Source of the DNA: Psychrobacter sp. UBA6766
Lineage (GTDB): Bacteria; Pseudomonadota; Gammaproteobacteria; Pseudomonadales; Moraxellaceae
DNA length: 35,832 bases
NCBI RefSeq assembly: GCF_002453355.1
Contig: NZ_DKGQ01000037.1
Coordinates: 1-35,832 of the forward strand
Direction: 5' to 3'
Positions 8,558 to 15,695 of the stretch are shown piece by piece. How positions within the stretch are numbered: the stretch's first letter is position 1; each line of letters begins with the position of its first letter. Under the pieces are notes generated by a model that was given only the letters and a program-made list of their open reading frames with translations, was not told the DNA's origin and made no database searches. A program made the translations under genes and the position numbers.

Positions 8558-9145
8558 TTATTGCCCACATTCAGTAGGGTGGTTTTCGTTGGGTTTATAG
8601 GTAATACCCCCACCTTGGTTGAATGAGATTTGATACATAGTATGATTGTAGCTTGAGGTCGGACAGTATTTAAAATGACCAAAATGCCCACGAGGACTGC
8701 CACTGTTACCCCAAAATTTTGTGTAATGACGATTGTTTCCTACGCGTAAATATAAAGTACGGTATTTGGGGTTTAAAGTCTGCTCTAGTAGCAGGTCATC
8801 AATTCCTAAATCGAAGTTCTTATTGTTATTTGTATCTAAAAATAGTAATAGCCTCTTATAGCTGTCTCTATGACACGTGCCGCCGTCATTAGAAAGGCAA
8901 ACCAACAAGTTTTGTCTTCTAATGTGGCTTTCAGCTTTCGCTAATTTTAGAGTATTTTTAATTTGGTTCTCAATACGTTTTGCTTCCATACTGGCTAATT
9001 GCTCTAAGATATACGGCGTCGCAATCATTACGATAATAACTAAAACTGTGACTGTAACAATCAGCTCTATTAAGGTAAAACCGTATTTACTTTGGGCTTG
9101 AAAGCTAGATTGTTTTCTTGCCAATACTTTATATAATTCAATCAT
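8558..9145 (-). CDS. Type IV pilin-like / GspH-FimT family protein
   Basis: Small pilin-like protein of 195 residues. The prepilin peptidase motif is clear: a 22-residue leader ending in KYG, then FTLIELIVTVTVLVIIVMIATPYI, the class III signal with Phe+1 and Glu+5 followed by the hydrophobic assembly helix. The rest fits the GspH/FimT layout: a helix, then a beta-rich C-terminal domain with several cysteines (CLSNDGGTC, YCPTSS, TECGQ). Such minor pilins prime type IV pili, or type II secretion pseudopili. The leader is long for this family and the ribosome binding site before ATG 9145 is weak (AGGT about 12 nt upstream). It stands alone: no other pilus gene is in the window. Confidence 0.85.
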   Translation of the reverse strand: MIELYKVLARKQSSFQAQSKYGFTLIELIVTVTVLVIIVMIATPYILEQLASMEAKRIENQIKNTLKLAKAESHIRRQNLLVCLSNDGGTCHRDSYKRLLLFLDTNNNKNFDLGIDDLLLEQTLNPKYRTLYLRVGNNRHYTKFWGNSGSPRGHFGHFKYCPTSSYNHTMYQISFNQGGGITYKPNENHPTECGQ

Positions 9146-9692
9146 CAGAGACTGCTACCTATATAAGAGCTATGGCTATATAAGAAATATGAAAAATCGA
9201 CTAACTTTAAGATTACTTCTAAATTTTAAGAATGTGTAAAGCTTATTAAATTTCAGTTTTATATACAAGTCGAATAATGTTTATTGTATCGAATATAAAC
9301 TAAATATATGTCTACTGTCAAAGAATGTTTCAATTCGTGAATAGGGAGTTTTAGCAATAGAGATAATCAACGATCTGTATTAAAATATCTTGAAACAATA
9401 GATAGAATTCGTTTCATCATCTATTGCGACCTAACACACAAAAGATAAAAACTGTAAAGTGTGTTAGTTGTCAGTAATTCAAGCTGGCTAATGTGTTTTA
9501 GTTATGACATTATCGTGTAATAATGTGTAGCTGGTTAACGAAAAAAGTTGTAAACTGAATTGATAATCGCTAAGCTACTTCTTAATTGGTTTTGCTTTGT
9601 AATTTCAAATTCGTAAATGATGTCTGCTTTTGGGCATCTAGAGATGCGGTTTTGCTTAACGCATTACTAAAATTATCCTTTGGAGGAAGTTC
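9146..9692. other. Long divergent intergenic region with inverted repeats
   Basis: 547 AT-rich bases between the pilin-like gene and the porin gene without a convincing coding frame. Visible inverted repeats are CTAACACAC/GTGTGTTAG (9431-9439 and 9459-9467), CAATAGAT/ATCTATTG (9396-9403 and 9419-9426), overlapped by TGAAAC/GTTTCA (9391-9396 and 9411-9416), and GCATCT/AGATGC (9634-9639 and 9642-9647) in the presumed porin leader. The region must carry promoters for both genes, but none can be placed with confidence. Confidence 0.5.
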
Positions 9693-10889
9693 ATGAAATT
9701 AAATAAAATTGCTTTGGCATTGTTTGCCGTTACAGCGGCTCCACTAGCAGCAAATGCTGGTGTAACAATTAGTCCATTATTACTTGGTTATCATTACAGT
9801 GAAGGTGATGATGACAAACAAGCCGAAATCATGGGTGATGGTGCAGGAAATGGTTTCTATAAAGAAAATGGTCTTTATACTGGTGCAGCACTAGGTATCG
9901 AGTTAACCCCTTCTACTCAGTTCCAGGTTGAGTATGGTGTATCTAATACTGACGGTGTTGGTGTAAACAGAACTACTGGAAATGATGTTCCTGGTTCATT
10001 TGACGCTGAACAAGAAATGATTTCTGGTAACTTCTTGATTGGTTTTGAAGAGTTTAGTGGTTATACTGACAGTGCATTCAAACCGTATGCCTTAATTGGT
10101 GCTGGTCGTTCTAAAATTGAAATCGAAGATGCATCAGGTGAGTTTGTTACTGGTTCAAAAGACACTATCGGTAACCTAGGCCTAGGCGCTATGTATCGTA
10201 TCAACGACGCGCTAAGCCTACGTGGTGAAGCTCGTGCGATTCATAACTTTGATAACAACTGGTGGGAAGGCATGGCATTAGCCGGTCTAGAAGTTGTCCT
10301 AGGTGGTCACCTAGCACCTACCGTTGCTGTTCCTCCAATGGAAGAGCCATTAGTTGATACTGCTCCAGTAGTAGTCGTTGAGTCTGATCTTGATTCTGAT
10401 GGTGATGGCGTTCCTGATAGTATCGATGCATGCCCAGGTACTCCGATGAACGTAGTAGTTGATGAGCGCGGTTGCCCAGTACCAGTAGATATCACTGATG
10501 AGCTAAAAATGGAGCTTCGTGTATTCTTTGATAATGACAAGTCAACTATCAAAAACCAATACAAACCTGAAATCGCTAAAGTAGCAGAGAAGATGCGTGA
10601 GTATCCTAACTCTACCGCTCGCGTTGAAGGTCATGCTTCTAAAACAGGTCCTTCAGCACGTTACAACCAACGTCTATCTGAAGCCCGTGCTGTTGCTGTG
10701 AAATCTATGTTGACTAACGAATTTGGTATCGAGCCAAACCGTCTATCAACTGTTGGTTATGGTTATGACCAACCAATCGCTGACAACAACACTGAAGAAG
10801 GTCGCGCTATGAACCGTCGTGTATATGCCATCATCACTGGTGACAAAACCATGACTGTTGAACAAACTAAAGATATGGTTGTTCAGTAA
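9693..10889 (+). CDS. OmpA/OprF-family outer membrane porin
   Basis: Outer membrane protein that links the outer membrane to peptidoglycan. A signal peptide (residues 1-22, cleavage after ANA) is followed by an 8-stranded beta-barrel region (about 23-205), a Pro/Val-rich linker, one thrombospondin type 3-like repeat (DSDGDGVPDSIDACPGTP, about residues 235-252) and a C-terminal OmpA domain (about 270-385) containing YNQRLSEARA and GRAMNRRVYAIITG. This resembles Acinetobacter OmpA and Pseudomonas OprF. In the peptidoglycan-binding motif GHTDxxG, this protein reads GHASKTG, so Ser316 replaces the usual Asp; Arg332 is kept. A strong ribosome binding site (TGGAGGAAG) and a good terminator indicate a single, highly expressed gene. 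Confidence 0.95.
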   Translation: MKLNKIALALFAVTAAPLAANAGVTISPLLLGYHYSEGDDDKQAEIMGDGAGNGFYKENGLYTGAALGIELTPSTQFQVEYGVSNTDGVGVNRTTGNDVPGSFDAEQEMISGNFLIGFEEFSGYTDSAFKPYALIGAGRSKIEIEDASGEFVTGSKDTIGNLGLGAMYRINDALSLRGEARAIHNFDNNWWEGMALAGLEVVLGGHLAPTVAVPPMEEPLVDTAPVVVVESDLDSDGDGVPDSIDACPGTPMNVVVDERGCPVPVDITDELKMELRVFFDNDKSTIKNQYKPEIAKVAEKMREYPNSTARVEGHASKTGPSARYNQRLSEARAVAVKSMLTNEFGIEPNRLSTVGYGYDQPIADNNTEEGRAMNRRVYAIITGDKTMTVEQTKDMVVQ

Positions 10890-10930
10890 GTAGTCGCTAC
10901 TAGTTATGTGATAACTTAATTAGTTACAAA

Positions 10931-10959
10931 AAAAGTCACCCTTTGGGTGGCTTTTTTTT
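10931..10959 (+). terminator. Intrinsic terminator of the porin gene
   Basis: AGTCACCC (10934-10941) pairs with GGGTGGCT (10945-10952; one G-T pair) around loop TTT, followed by a T-run to 10959 and preceded by an A-run. It is 41 bases after the porin stop codon. Confidence 0.92.
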
Positions 10960-11009
10960 ATTTATGTGATGAGAAAAGTAAGTTATTGCATAAAATGATG
11001 GTGCAATAA

Positions 11010-11052
11010 TGTTATACTAGCGACCCAAACACTTTGTAAATTGACAAAGTGT
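11010..11052 (+). promoter_or_regulatory. Extended -10 promoter and adjacent inverted repeat before typA
   Basis: TGTTATACT (11010-11018) is an extended -10 element; no standard-spaced -35 is seen. Directly after it, where transcription would begin, ACACTTTGT (11029-11037) and ACAAAGTGT (11044-11052) form a perfect 9-bp inverted repeat with loop AAATTG. It could be an operator or a 5'-end hairpin of a leader of about 215 nt before typA. Confidence 0.5.
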
Positions 11053-11239
11053 ATATTAGCATAGCTATCTGTACGATGGATTTATCAGCATAGGTATTTG
11101 ATTCTAATACTGTTAATTAATCTGCCTATTGCGCAATCATTTAATCATAAATTAATCATATCTATCTGGTTGATGGCAACAGTTTATCCAGCGGTGCTTA
11201 CTGCTACTGCATTTTTTTAAGACGAAACGAGCATTTTAT

Positions 11240-13087
11240 ATGGCGAACGATATCAAACACCTGCGTAACATTGCAATTATTGCCCACGTTGACCACGGTA
11301 AAACAACTTTGGTTGATAAGCTATTACATCAATCTGGTACTTTTGGCGATCGTGCAAACATTGCGGAACGCGCAATGGATTCAGGTGATATTGAGCAAGA
11401 ACGTGGCATTACGATTTTAGCGAAAAATACTGCCATCCGTTGGACAGATAACACTGATGGTACTGAATACCGTATTAATATTGTCGACACCCCAGGTCAC
11501 GCCGACTTTGGTGGCGAAGTTGAACGTGTGATGTCAATGGTTGACTGTGTTTTACTAGTGGTTGACGCGGTTGATGGTCCAATGCCACAGACTCGTTTTG
11601 TGACTCAAAAAGCGTTTGAGCAAGGTCTAAAGCCGATTGTTGTTATCAATAAAATTGACCGTCCTGGTGCACGCCCTGATTGGGTTATGGATCAAATTTT
11701 TGATCTATTTGACAATTTAGGTGCTACTGACGAGCAATTAGACTTCCCAGTTGTCTATGCCTCAGCTCTAAACGGTATTGCTGGTCTGGAAGCAGACAAC
11801 TTAGCGGATGACATGACACCGCTGTTTAAAACCATCGTTGATGTGGTACAACCACCACAAGTCGATGCAGATGCTCCATTCCGTATGCAAATCTCTAGCC
11901 TTGACTATAACAGCTTCGTTGGTGTTATTGGTGTTGGCCGTATTCAGCGCGGTAAAGTAAAAACCAATACGCCAGTAACCATCATCGATAAGAATGGCAA
12001 AACACGTAGTGGCCGTATCTTAAAAATTATGGGTTATCATGGTCTAGATCGTATCGAAGTAGAAGATGCACAAGCGGGTGATATCATTTGTATCACAGGT
12101 ATTGATGCGCTGAATATTTCAGATACTATCTGTGATCCTAACCACGTTGAAGCATTGCCAGCATTGACTGTCGATGAGCCAACGGTATCGATGAACTTCC
12201 AAGTGAACAACTCACCATTTGCTGGTCGTGATGGTAAATTTGTGACTTCACGTAACATTCGCGAGCGTCTTGAGCGTGAATTGATTCATAACGTGGCATT
12301 GCGCGTAGAAGATACCGAATCTCCTGATAAATTTAAGGTATCAGGTCGTGGAGAGCTACATTTATCGGTATTGATCGAAAATATGCGCCGTGAAGGTTTT
12401 GAGCTTGGCGTATCAGGTCCAGAAGTTATAGTGAAAGAGGTAGACGGCAAGCTACAAGAACCGTATGAAAACGTCGTCTTCGATATTGAAGATGAGCATC
12501 AAGGTTCAATCATGGAGCAGGTCGGCTTGCGTAAAGGCGAGATGACCAATATGGAGCTTGATGGTAAAGGTCGTATGCGTATTGAAGCGACAATGCCAGC
12601 TCGTGGTTTGATTGGTTTCCGTTCAGAGTTTTTAACATTGACGTCGGGAACGGGTATTATGACCTCAAGTTTCTCACATTACGGTCCACAAAAGATTGGT
12701 GATGTTGGTGGACGTTCAAATGGCGTATTGGTTTCTATGGCAAATGGTGTTTGCTTAGGTTTCGCCCTATTTAATCTACAAAAACGTGGTAAATTGTTCG
12801 CTGAGCCACAGCTTGAAGTCTACGAAGGTATGATCGTTGGTTTGAACTCTCGTAACGATGATATGGCTGTGAACCCAACGACTGCTAAGCAGCTGACTAA
12901 CGTCCGTGCCAGTGGTACTGATGAAGCGTTGACTTTAACTCCAGCAGTTAAATTTACCCTTGAGCAAGCGCTTGAGTTCATTCAAGATGACGAACTAGTA
13001 GAAGTAACGCCAAAAGCTATTCGTCTGCGTAAGCGTTATTTGACTGAAAGTGAGCGTAAGCGTCATGGCCGTAAGAAAGGTGCTTAA
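11240..13087 (+). CDS. typA: Ribosome-associated GTPase TypA/BipA
   Basis: Translational GTPase required for growth at low temperature and under stress, involved in 50S subunit maturation. The 615-residue length matches the family. The N-terminal G domain shows AHVDHGKTTL (about residues 15-24), ERGITI, DTPGHADFGGEV and NKIDRPGARP; the C-terminal part has the TypA-specific GLIGFRSEFLTLTSGTGIM and the loop PQKIGDVGGRSNGVLVSM. ATG 11240 lacks a strong ribosome binding site. The gene is monocistronic by layout: a terminator separates it from the porin gene and another precedes mscL. Cold-growth relevance would suit a psychrotolerant host, but that is inference. Confidence 0.97.
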   Translation: MANDIKHLRNIAIIAHVDHGKTTLVDKLLHQSGTFGDRANIAERAMDSGDIEQERGITILAKNTAIRWTDNTDGTEYRINIVDTPGHADFGGEVERVMSMVDCVLLVVDAVDGPMPQTRFVTQKAFEQGLKPIVVINKIDRPGARPDWVMDQIFDLFDNLGATDEQLDFPVVYASALNGIAGLEADNLADDMTPLFKTIVDVVQPPQVDADAPFRMQISSLDYNSFVGVIGVGRIQRGKVKTNTPVTIIDKNGKTRSGRILKIMGYHGLDRIEVEDAQAGDIICITGIDALNISDTICDPNHVEALPALTVDEPTVSMNFQVNNSPFAGRDGKFVTSRNIRERLERELIHNVALRVEDTESPDKFKVSGRGELHLSVLIENMRREGFELGVSGPEVIVKEVDGKLQEPYENVVFDIEDEHQGSIMEQVGLRKGEMTNMELDGKGRMRIEATMPARGLIGFRSEFLTLTSGTGIMTSSFSHYGPQKIGDVGGRSNGVLVSMANGVCLGFALFNLQKRGKLFAEPQLEVYEGMIVGLNSRNDDMAVNPTTAKQLTNVRASGTDEALTLTPAVKFTLEQALEFIQDDELVEVTPKAIRLRKRYLTESERKRHGRKKGA

Positions 13088-13139
13088 TATAGACATATAA
13101 AGTACTTTGTAATTTATATTTTCAATATTAAAAAAGCAC

Positions 13140-13169
13140 TCAAAGCTAATTGTTCATAATTAGCTTTGA
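13140..13169 (+). repeat. Perfect 12-bp inverted repeat in the typA 3' region
   Basis: TCAAAGCTAATT (13140-13151) and AATTAGCTTTGA (13158-13169) enclose the 6-nt loop GTTCAT. No T-run follows directly, so it is not itself a canonical terminator; it sits between the typA stop codon and the terminator at 13195-13229 and would form a stable hairpin in the 3' untranslated region. Confidence 0.8.
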
Positions 13170-13194
13170 CATCGAAAACTAGCAGTATGAGGTG

Positions 13195-13229
13195 AGCAGA
13201 ATAAAGTTCACTTTATATTGCTTTTTTTT
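13195..13229 (+). terminator. Intrinsic terminator of typA
   Basis: AGCAG (13195-13199) and ATAAAG (13201-13206) pair with CTTTAT (13211-13216) and TTGCT (13218-13222) around loop TTCA, with one A-A mismatch and one G-T pair. A T-run (13222-13229) follows. Confidence 0.75.
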
Positions 13230-13365
13230 GTGTTTAGTTTTCATATATAATAAAAACGATCTAATCAATAAGGGATATTTATTTAGATAATTTTAAAAAA
13301 TCAATATCGGAAAATCTAGTTCATTATCTATATAATAATTAATTGAACTTTCAAGGAATGACATT

Positions 13366-13809
13366 ATGAGTATGGTATCTGAGTTTAAGGAATTTGCTTT
13401 AAAAGGTAATGTGATGGATCTAGCGGTTGGTGTCATTATTGGTGGTGCCTTTGCCACTATTACAACTTCCTTGGTTGAAGACATTATCATGCCTATAGTC
13501 GCTTTTATTGCCGGCGGCGAAATTAATTTTAAAAACATGTTTTTTATATTAGGTGATGCGCCTGAAGATGTGGCCATGACTTATGATGCACTTAAGGCAG
13601 CAGGCGTACCGGTGTTGGCTTATGGTAGCTTTATCACAGTGTTGATTAACTTCCTAATTTTGGCGTTTATCATCTTTATGATGGTCAAAATGGTTAATAG
13701 ATTACGTCGTAAAGATGAAGTGGAAGAAGCGGTAAAAGGACCGTCAGAAGAAGTACAGCTGCTGCGTGAGATTAGCGCTAAACTTGGTAACTCTAATATT
13801 TCAAAATAA
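13366..13809 (+). CDS. mscL: Large-conductance mechanosensitive channel
   Basis: Homopentameric inner-membrane channel that opens on membrane tension and releases solutes on hypo-osmotic shock. The N-terminal amphipathic helix EFKEFALKGNVMDLAVGVIIGGAF leads into TM1, the pore-lining helix; the periplasmic loop is about residues 48-82, and TM2 is about 83-108 (SFITVLINFLILAFIIFMMVKMVNRL). A charged cytoplasmic helix closes the protein. The length of 147 residues is normal (E. coli 136). AAGGA (13353-13357) lies 8 nt before ATG 13366. Perfect TATAAT boxes at 13246-13251 and 13331-13336 are candidate -10 elements without clear -35 partners. Confidence 0.97.
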   Translation: MSMVSEFKEFALKGNVMDLAVGVIIGGAFATITTSLVEDIIMPIVAFIAGGEINFKNMFFILGDAPEDVAMTYDALKAAGVPVLAYGSFITVLINFLILAFIIFMMVKMVNRLRRKDEVEEAVKGPSEEVQLLREISAKLGNSNISK

Positions 13810-13834
13810 GATTATGTCATTTACTTGCGGTAAT

Positions 13835-13865
13835 AAAAAAAGCTAACGAAAAGTTAGCTTTTTTT
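13835..13865. terminator. Bidirectional terminator between mscL and a convergent gene
   Basis: AAAAAAAGCTAAC (13835-13847) and GTTAGCTTTTTTT (13853-13865) form a symmetrical A-run/stem/T-run hairpin with loop GAAAA. It sits between the convergent mscL and the 13917-14357 gene and can end transcription from both sides. Confidence 0.93.
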
Positions 13866-13916
13866 ATTTTAATCTAAGAACGGTTAAATTCGATGATTAT
13901 TTTCTTATTTTATAAC

Positions 13917-14357
13917 CTAAGGCTTAACTACCACATAGTCATTTGTATTGATCAGAATCTCTGAGGGCTGATCGACAACAATACGGACGACATTGTTATC
14001 AACAACTTGTGATTTATAATAATTGTCTTCGGCAACCGTACAGCCGAGGCAACGTCCCATTGCATCCCATGGCTCAACAAATAATTTCTGCTGCGCTTGG
14101 TCGGCATTGCCACCGATAAGTGAGAAGGGCAGACTAACCAGATAAGCGGCTGTGCCTGCCACAGCGGTTACTAACTGTAATGGTTTGCCGACAATAGTAT
14201 CAACTGTCATGGTCTCATAAGAGGGACCAAAATCTGTTTCATCGATTTCTATCGCTGCTAAAGCAGGATTCATACTAGTAAAAATTAAGCTTGCGCTTGC
14301 CATCATGGTCAGTAATTTATATTTGACTGTGCGTTTCATTTTAGCTGGAGCGCTCAT
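13917..14357 (-). CDS. Conserved hypothetical secreted protein
   Basis: I do not recognize a characterized family. The 146-residue protein has a signal peptide: basic start MSAPAKMKRTVKYK, hydrophobic core, and probable cleavage after ALA near residue 34. The mature part contains GKPLQLVTAVAGTAAYLVSLPFSLIGGNADQA, a hydrophobic stretch whose pattern (RP/KPLxLVxTxxGTxxFxxSLPFSxxGGN) I have seen in uncharacterized exported proteins of gammaproteobacteria, and then a CLGC pair. It may be periplasmic or membrane-associated. ATG 14357 is supported by AGGA 7 nt upstream on the minus strand; an internal ATG (14339) would also leave a signal peptide. It ends at the terminator shared with mscL. Confidence 0.75.
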   Translation of the reverse strand: MSAPAKMKRTVKYKLLTMMASASLIFTSMNPALAAIEIDETDFGPSYETMTVDTIVGKPLQLVTAVAGTAAYLVSLPFSLIGGNADQAQQKLFVEPWDAMGRCLGCTVAEDNYYKSQVVDNNVVRIVVDQPSEILINTNDYVVVKP

Positions 14358-14695
14358 AATGATATCCTAAAACTCATGAAGTATGATTAATAGCTGCGGC
14401 TATTTCCACACAGAGACAATTTCCCTATAGGAATAATGCGACAACGATAGCTATTTTAAATACTATAGATAAATGCATTGCATTATTTATAGAATATTAG
14501 CACTATTAAAGCAAGATGTATGCTAATAAGCAACAAAAATGCGCAGCTTATCTTTATTCGAAAGACATTTTTTAGCACAAATGTGTTTATTGAGAGCACT
14601 GACTAAAATCTTGATAAATCGTACTGATTGAACCGCTCCTAAACTTGACAATTTTTTCCTTAAAAATTCTTTTATAAAGCTGCTTTAGAAATGGA
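14358..14695. other. Intergenic region between mutM and the secreted-protein gene
   Basis: 338 AT-rich bases with no credible coding frame. It should contain the end of the mutM transcript and the promoter of the minus-strand secreted-protein gene. On the minus strand, TATAGT (14467-14462) is a possible -10 without a good -35. No clear terminator hairpin is visible after mutM. Confidence 0.4.
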
Positions 14696-15631
14696 TTACT
14701 TGACTGGCTGACAGTTAGAACAGTAGACACTGGCACGTCCATTCAGCTTAATGTTTTCTAATAACGTGTCACAATGCGGACAAGATTCGCCTTGTCTACC
14801 ATAAACATTTAAGGTTTGTTGAAAATAACCCGTTTGGCCGCTAGCAACGGTAAAATCGCGTAATGTGGTGCCACCAAGAGTTATTGCTTTTTTTAAAATT
14901 GCTTTGATATGCTCAACCAACGTGACTATTTGCTCATATGAGACTTCATGAGCGGGCGTTGCAGGATGAATGCCTGATAAAAAAAGGCTTTCTGTCGCGT
15001 ATATATTACCAACGCCAACAACGACTTGCTGTTCCATAATGACTGATTTAATGGCACGTTTGATAGGCTGCTTACTATTGTTTTTATTGGCTACGTTATT
15101 AGTAGAGGTTTGATTTGAATTATCTGAGCGCTGTATTAACTGGTATAAATAATCAGCGGTGAACGCTTTCGATAATGGCTCAGGGCCCAAATGATTCAAT
15201 AACTTATGGCCATAATCCTCAAACCATAATACGGATCCAAAGCGTCTCGGATCGTAATAGTGTAACTGAGTTTGGATATTATCAGCGCCATTAAAGGTCA
15301 CAATTAAATGGTCATGTTTACGTTTATCGGCGCCATCGCTGTGCTGCTGTAAACTGCCAGACATTCCCAAATGAATCAGAAGTTGGCGCGGGGCTAAGGG
15401 ATTCGGTTGGGTAGGAGTGCGAGTATCAGCAGAAATAAGCGGTATAAAATTTAGGATTAGATACTTAGCTCGGCGCTCGACGCTATCTAACGTGTAATCA
15501 ACCAGTTGATTCAAATCATCGGGCATCGACCAGCGCAGTTTTGGTTGGAAAACTTGGACATCAACCACTTGTTGACCTAACAGGGGTTTAAGACTGGTTT
15601 TGGTGGTTTCTACTTCAGGCAACTCAGGCAT
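14696..15631 (-). CDS. mutM: Formamidopyrimidine-DNA glycosylase (Fpg/MutM)
   Basis: Base-excision repair enzyme that removes 8-oxoguanine and formamidopyrimidines and nicks the abasic site. The protein begins MPELPEVETTKTSL, giving the catalytic N-terminal proline and Glu3. Also seen are LIHLGMSGSL, DPRRFG, VVVGVGNIYATESLF and the C-terminal zinc finger with CPHC and CSNC separated by 16 residues. It is 311 residues long, against 269 in E. coli; the excess lies mainly in two polar insertions (about residues 65-85 and 165-190, the second Asn/Ser-rich). It follows relA by 64 bases on the same strand and may be co-transcribed with it. Confidence 0.97.
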   Translation of the reverse strand: MPELPEVETTKTSLKPLLGQQVVDVQVFQPKLRWSMPDDLNQLVDYTLDSVERRAKYLILNFIPLISADTRTPTQPNPLAPRQLLIHLGMSGSLQQHSDGADKRKHDHLIVTFNGADNIQTQLHYYDPRRFGSVLWFEDYGHKLLNHLGPEPLSKAFTADYLYQLIQRSDNSNQTSTNNVANKNNSKQPIKRAIKSVIMEQQVVVGVGNIYATESLFLSGIHPATPAHEVSYEQIVTLVEHIKAILKKAITLGGTTLRDFTVASGQTGYFQQTLNVYGRQGESCPHCDTLLENIKLNGRASVYCSNCQPVK

Positions 15632-15695
15632 AGTATTTCTTATAAGACTCTATTATGAATAAAGGGCATTTTTAAAAAGTTTCAAAAATCAATTA

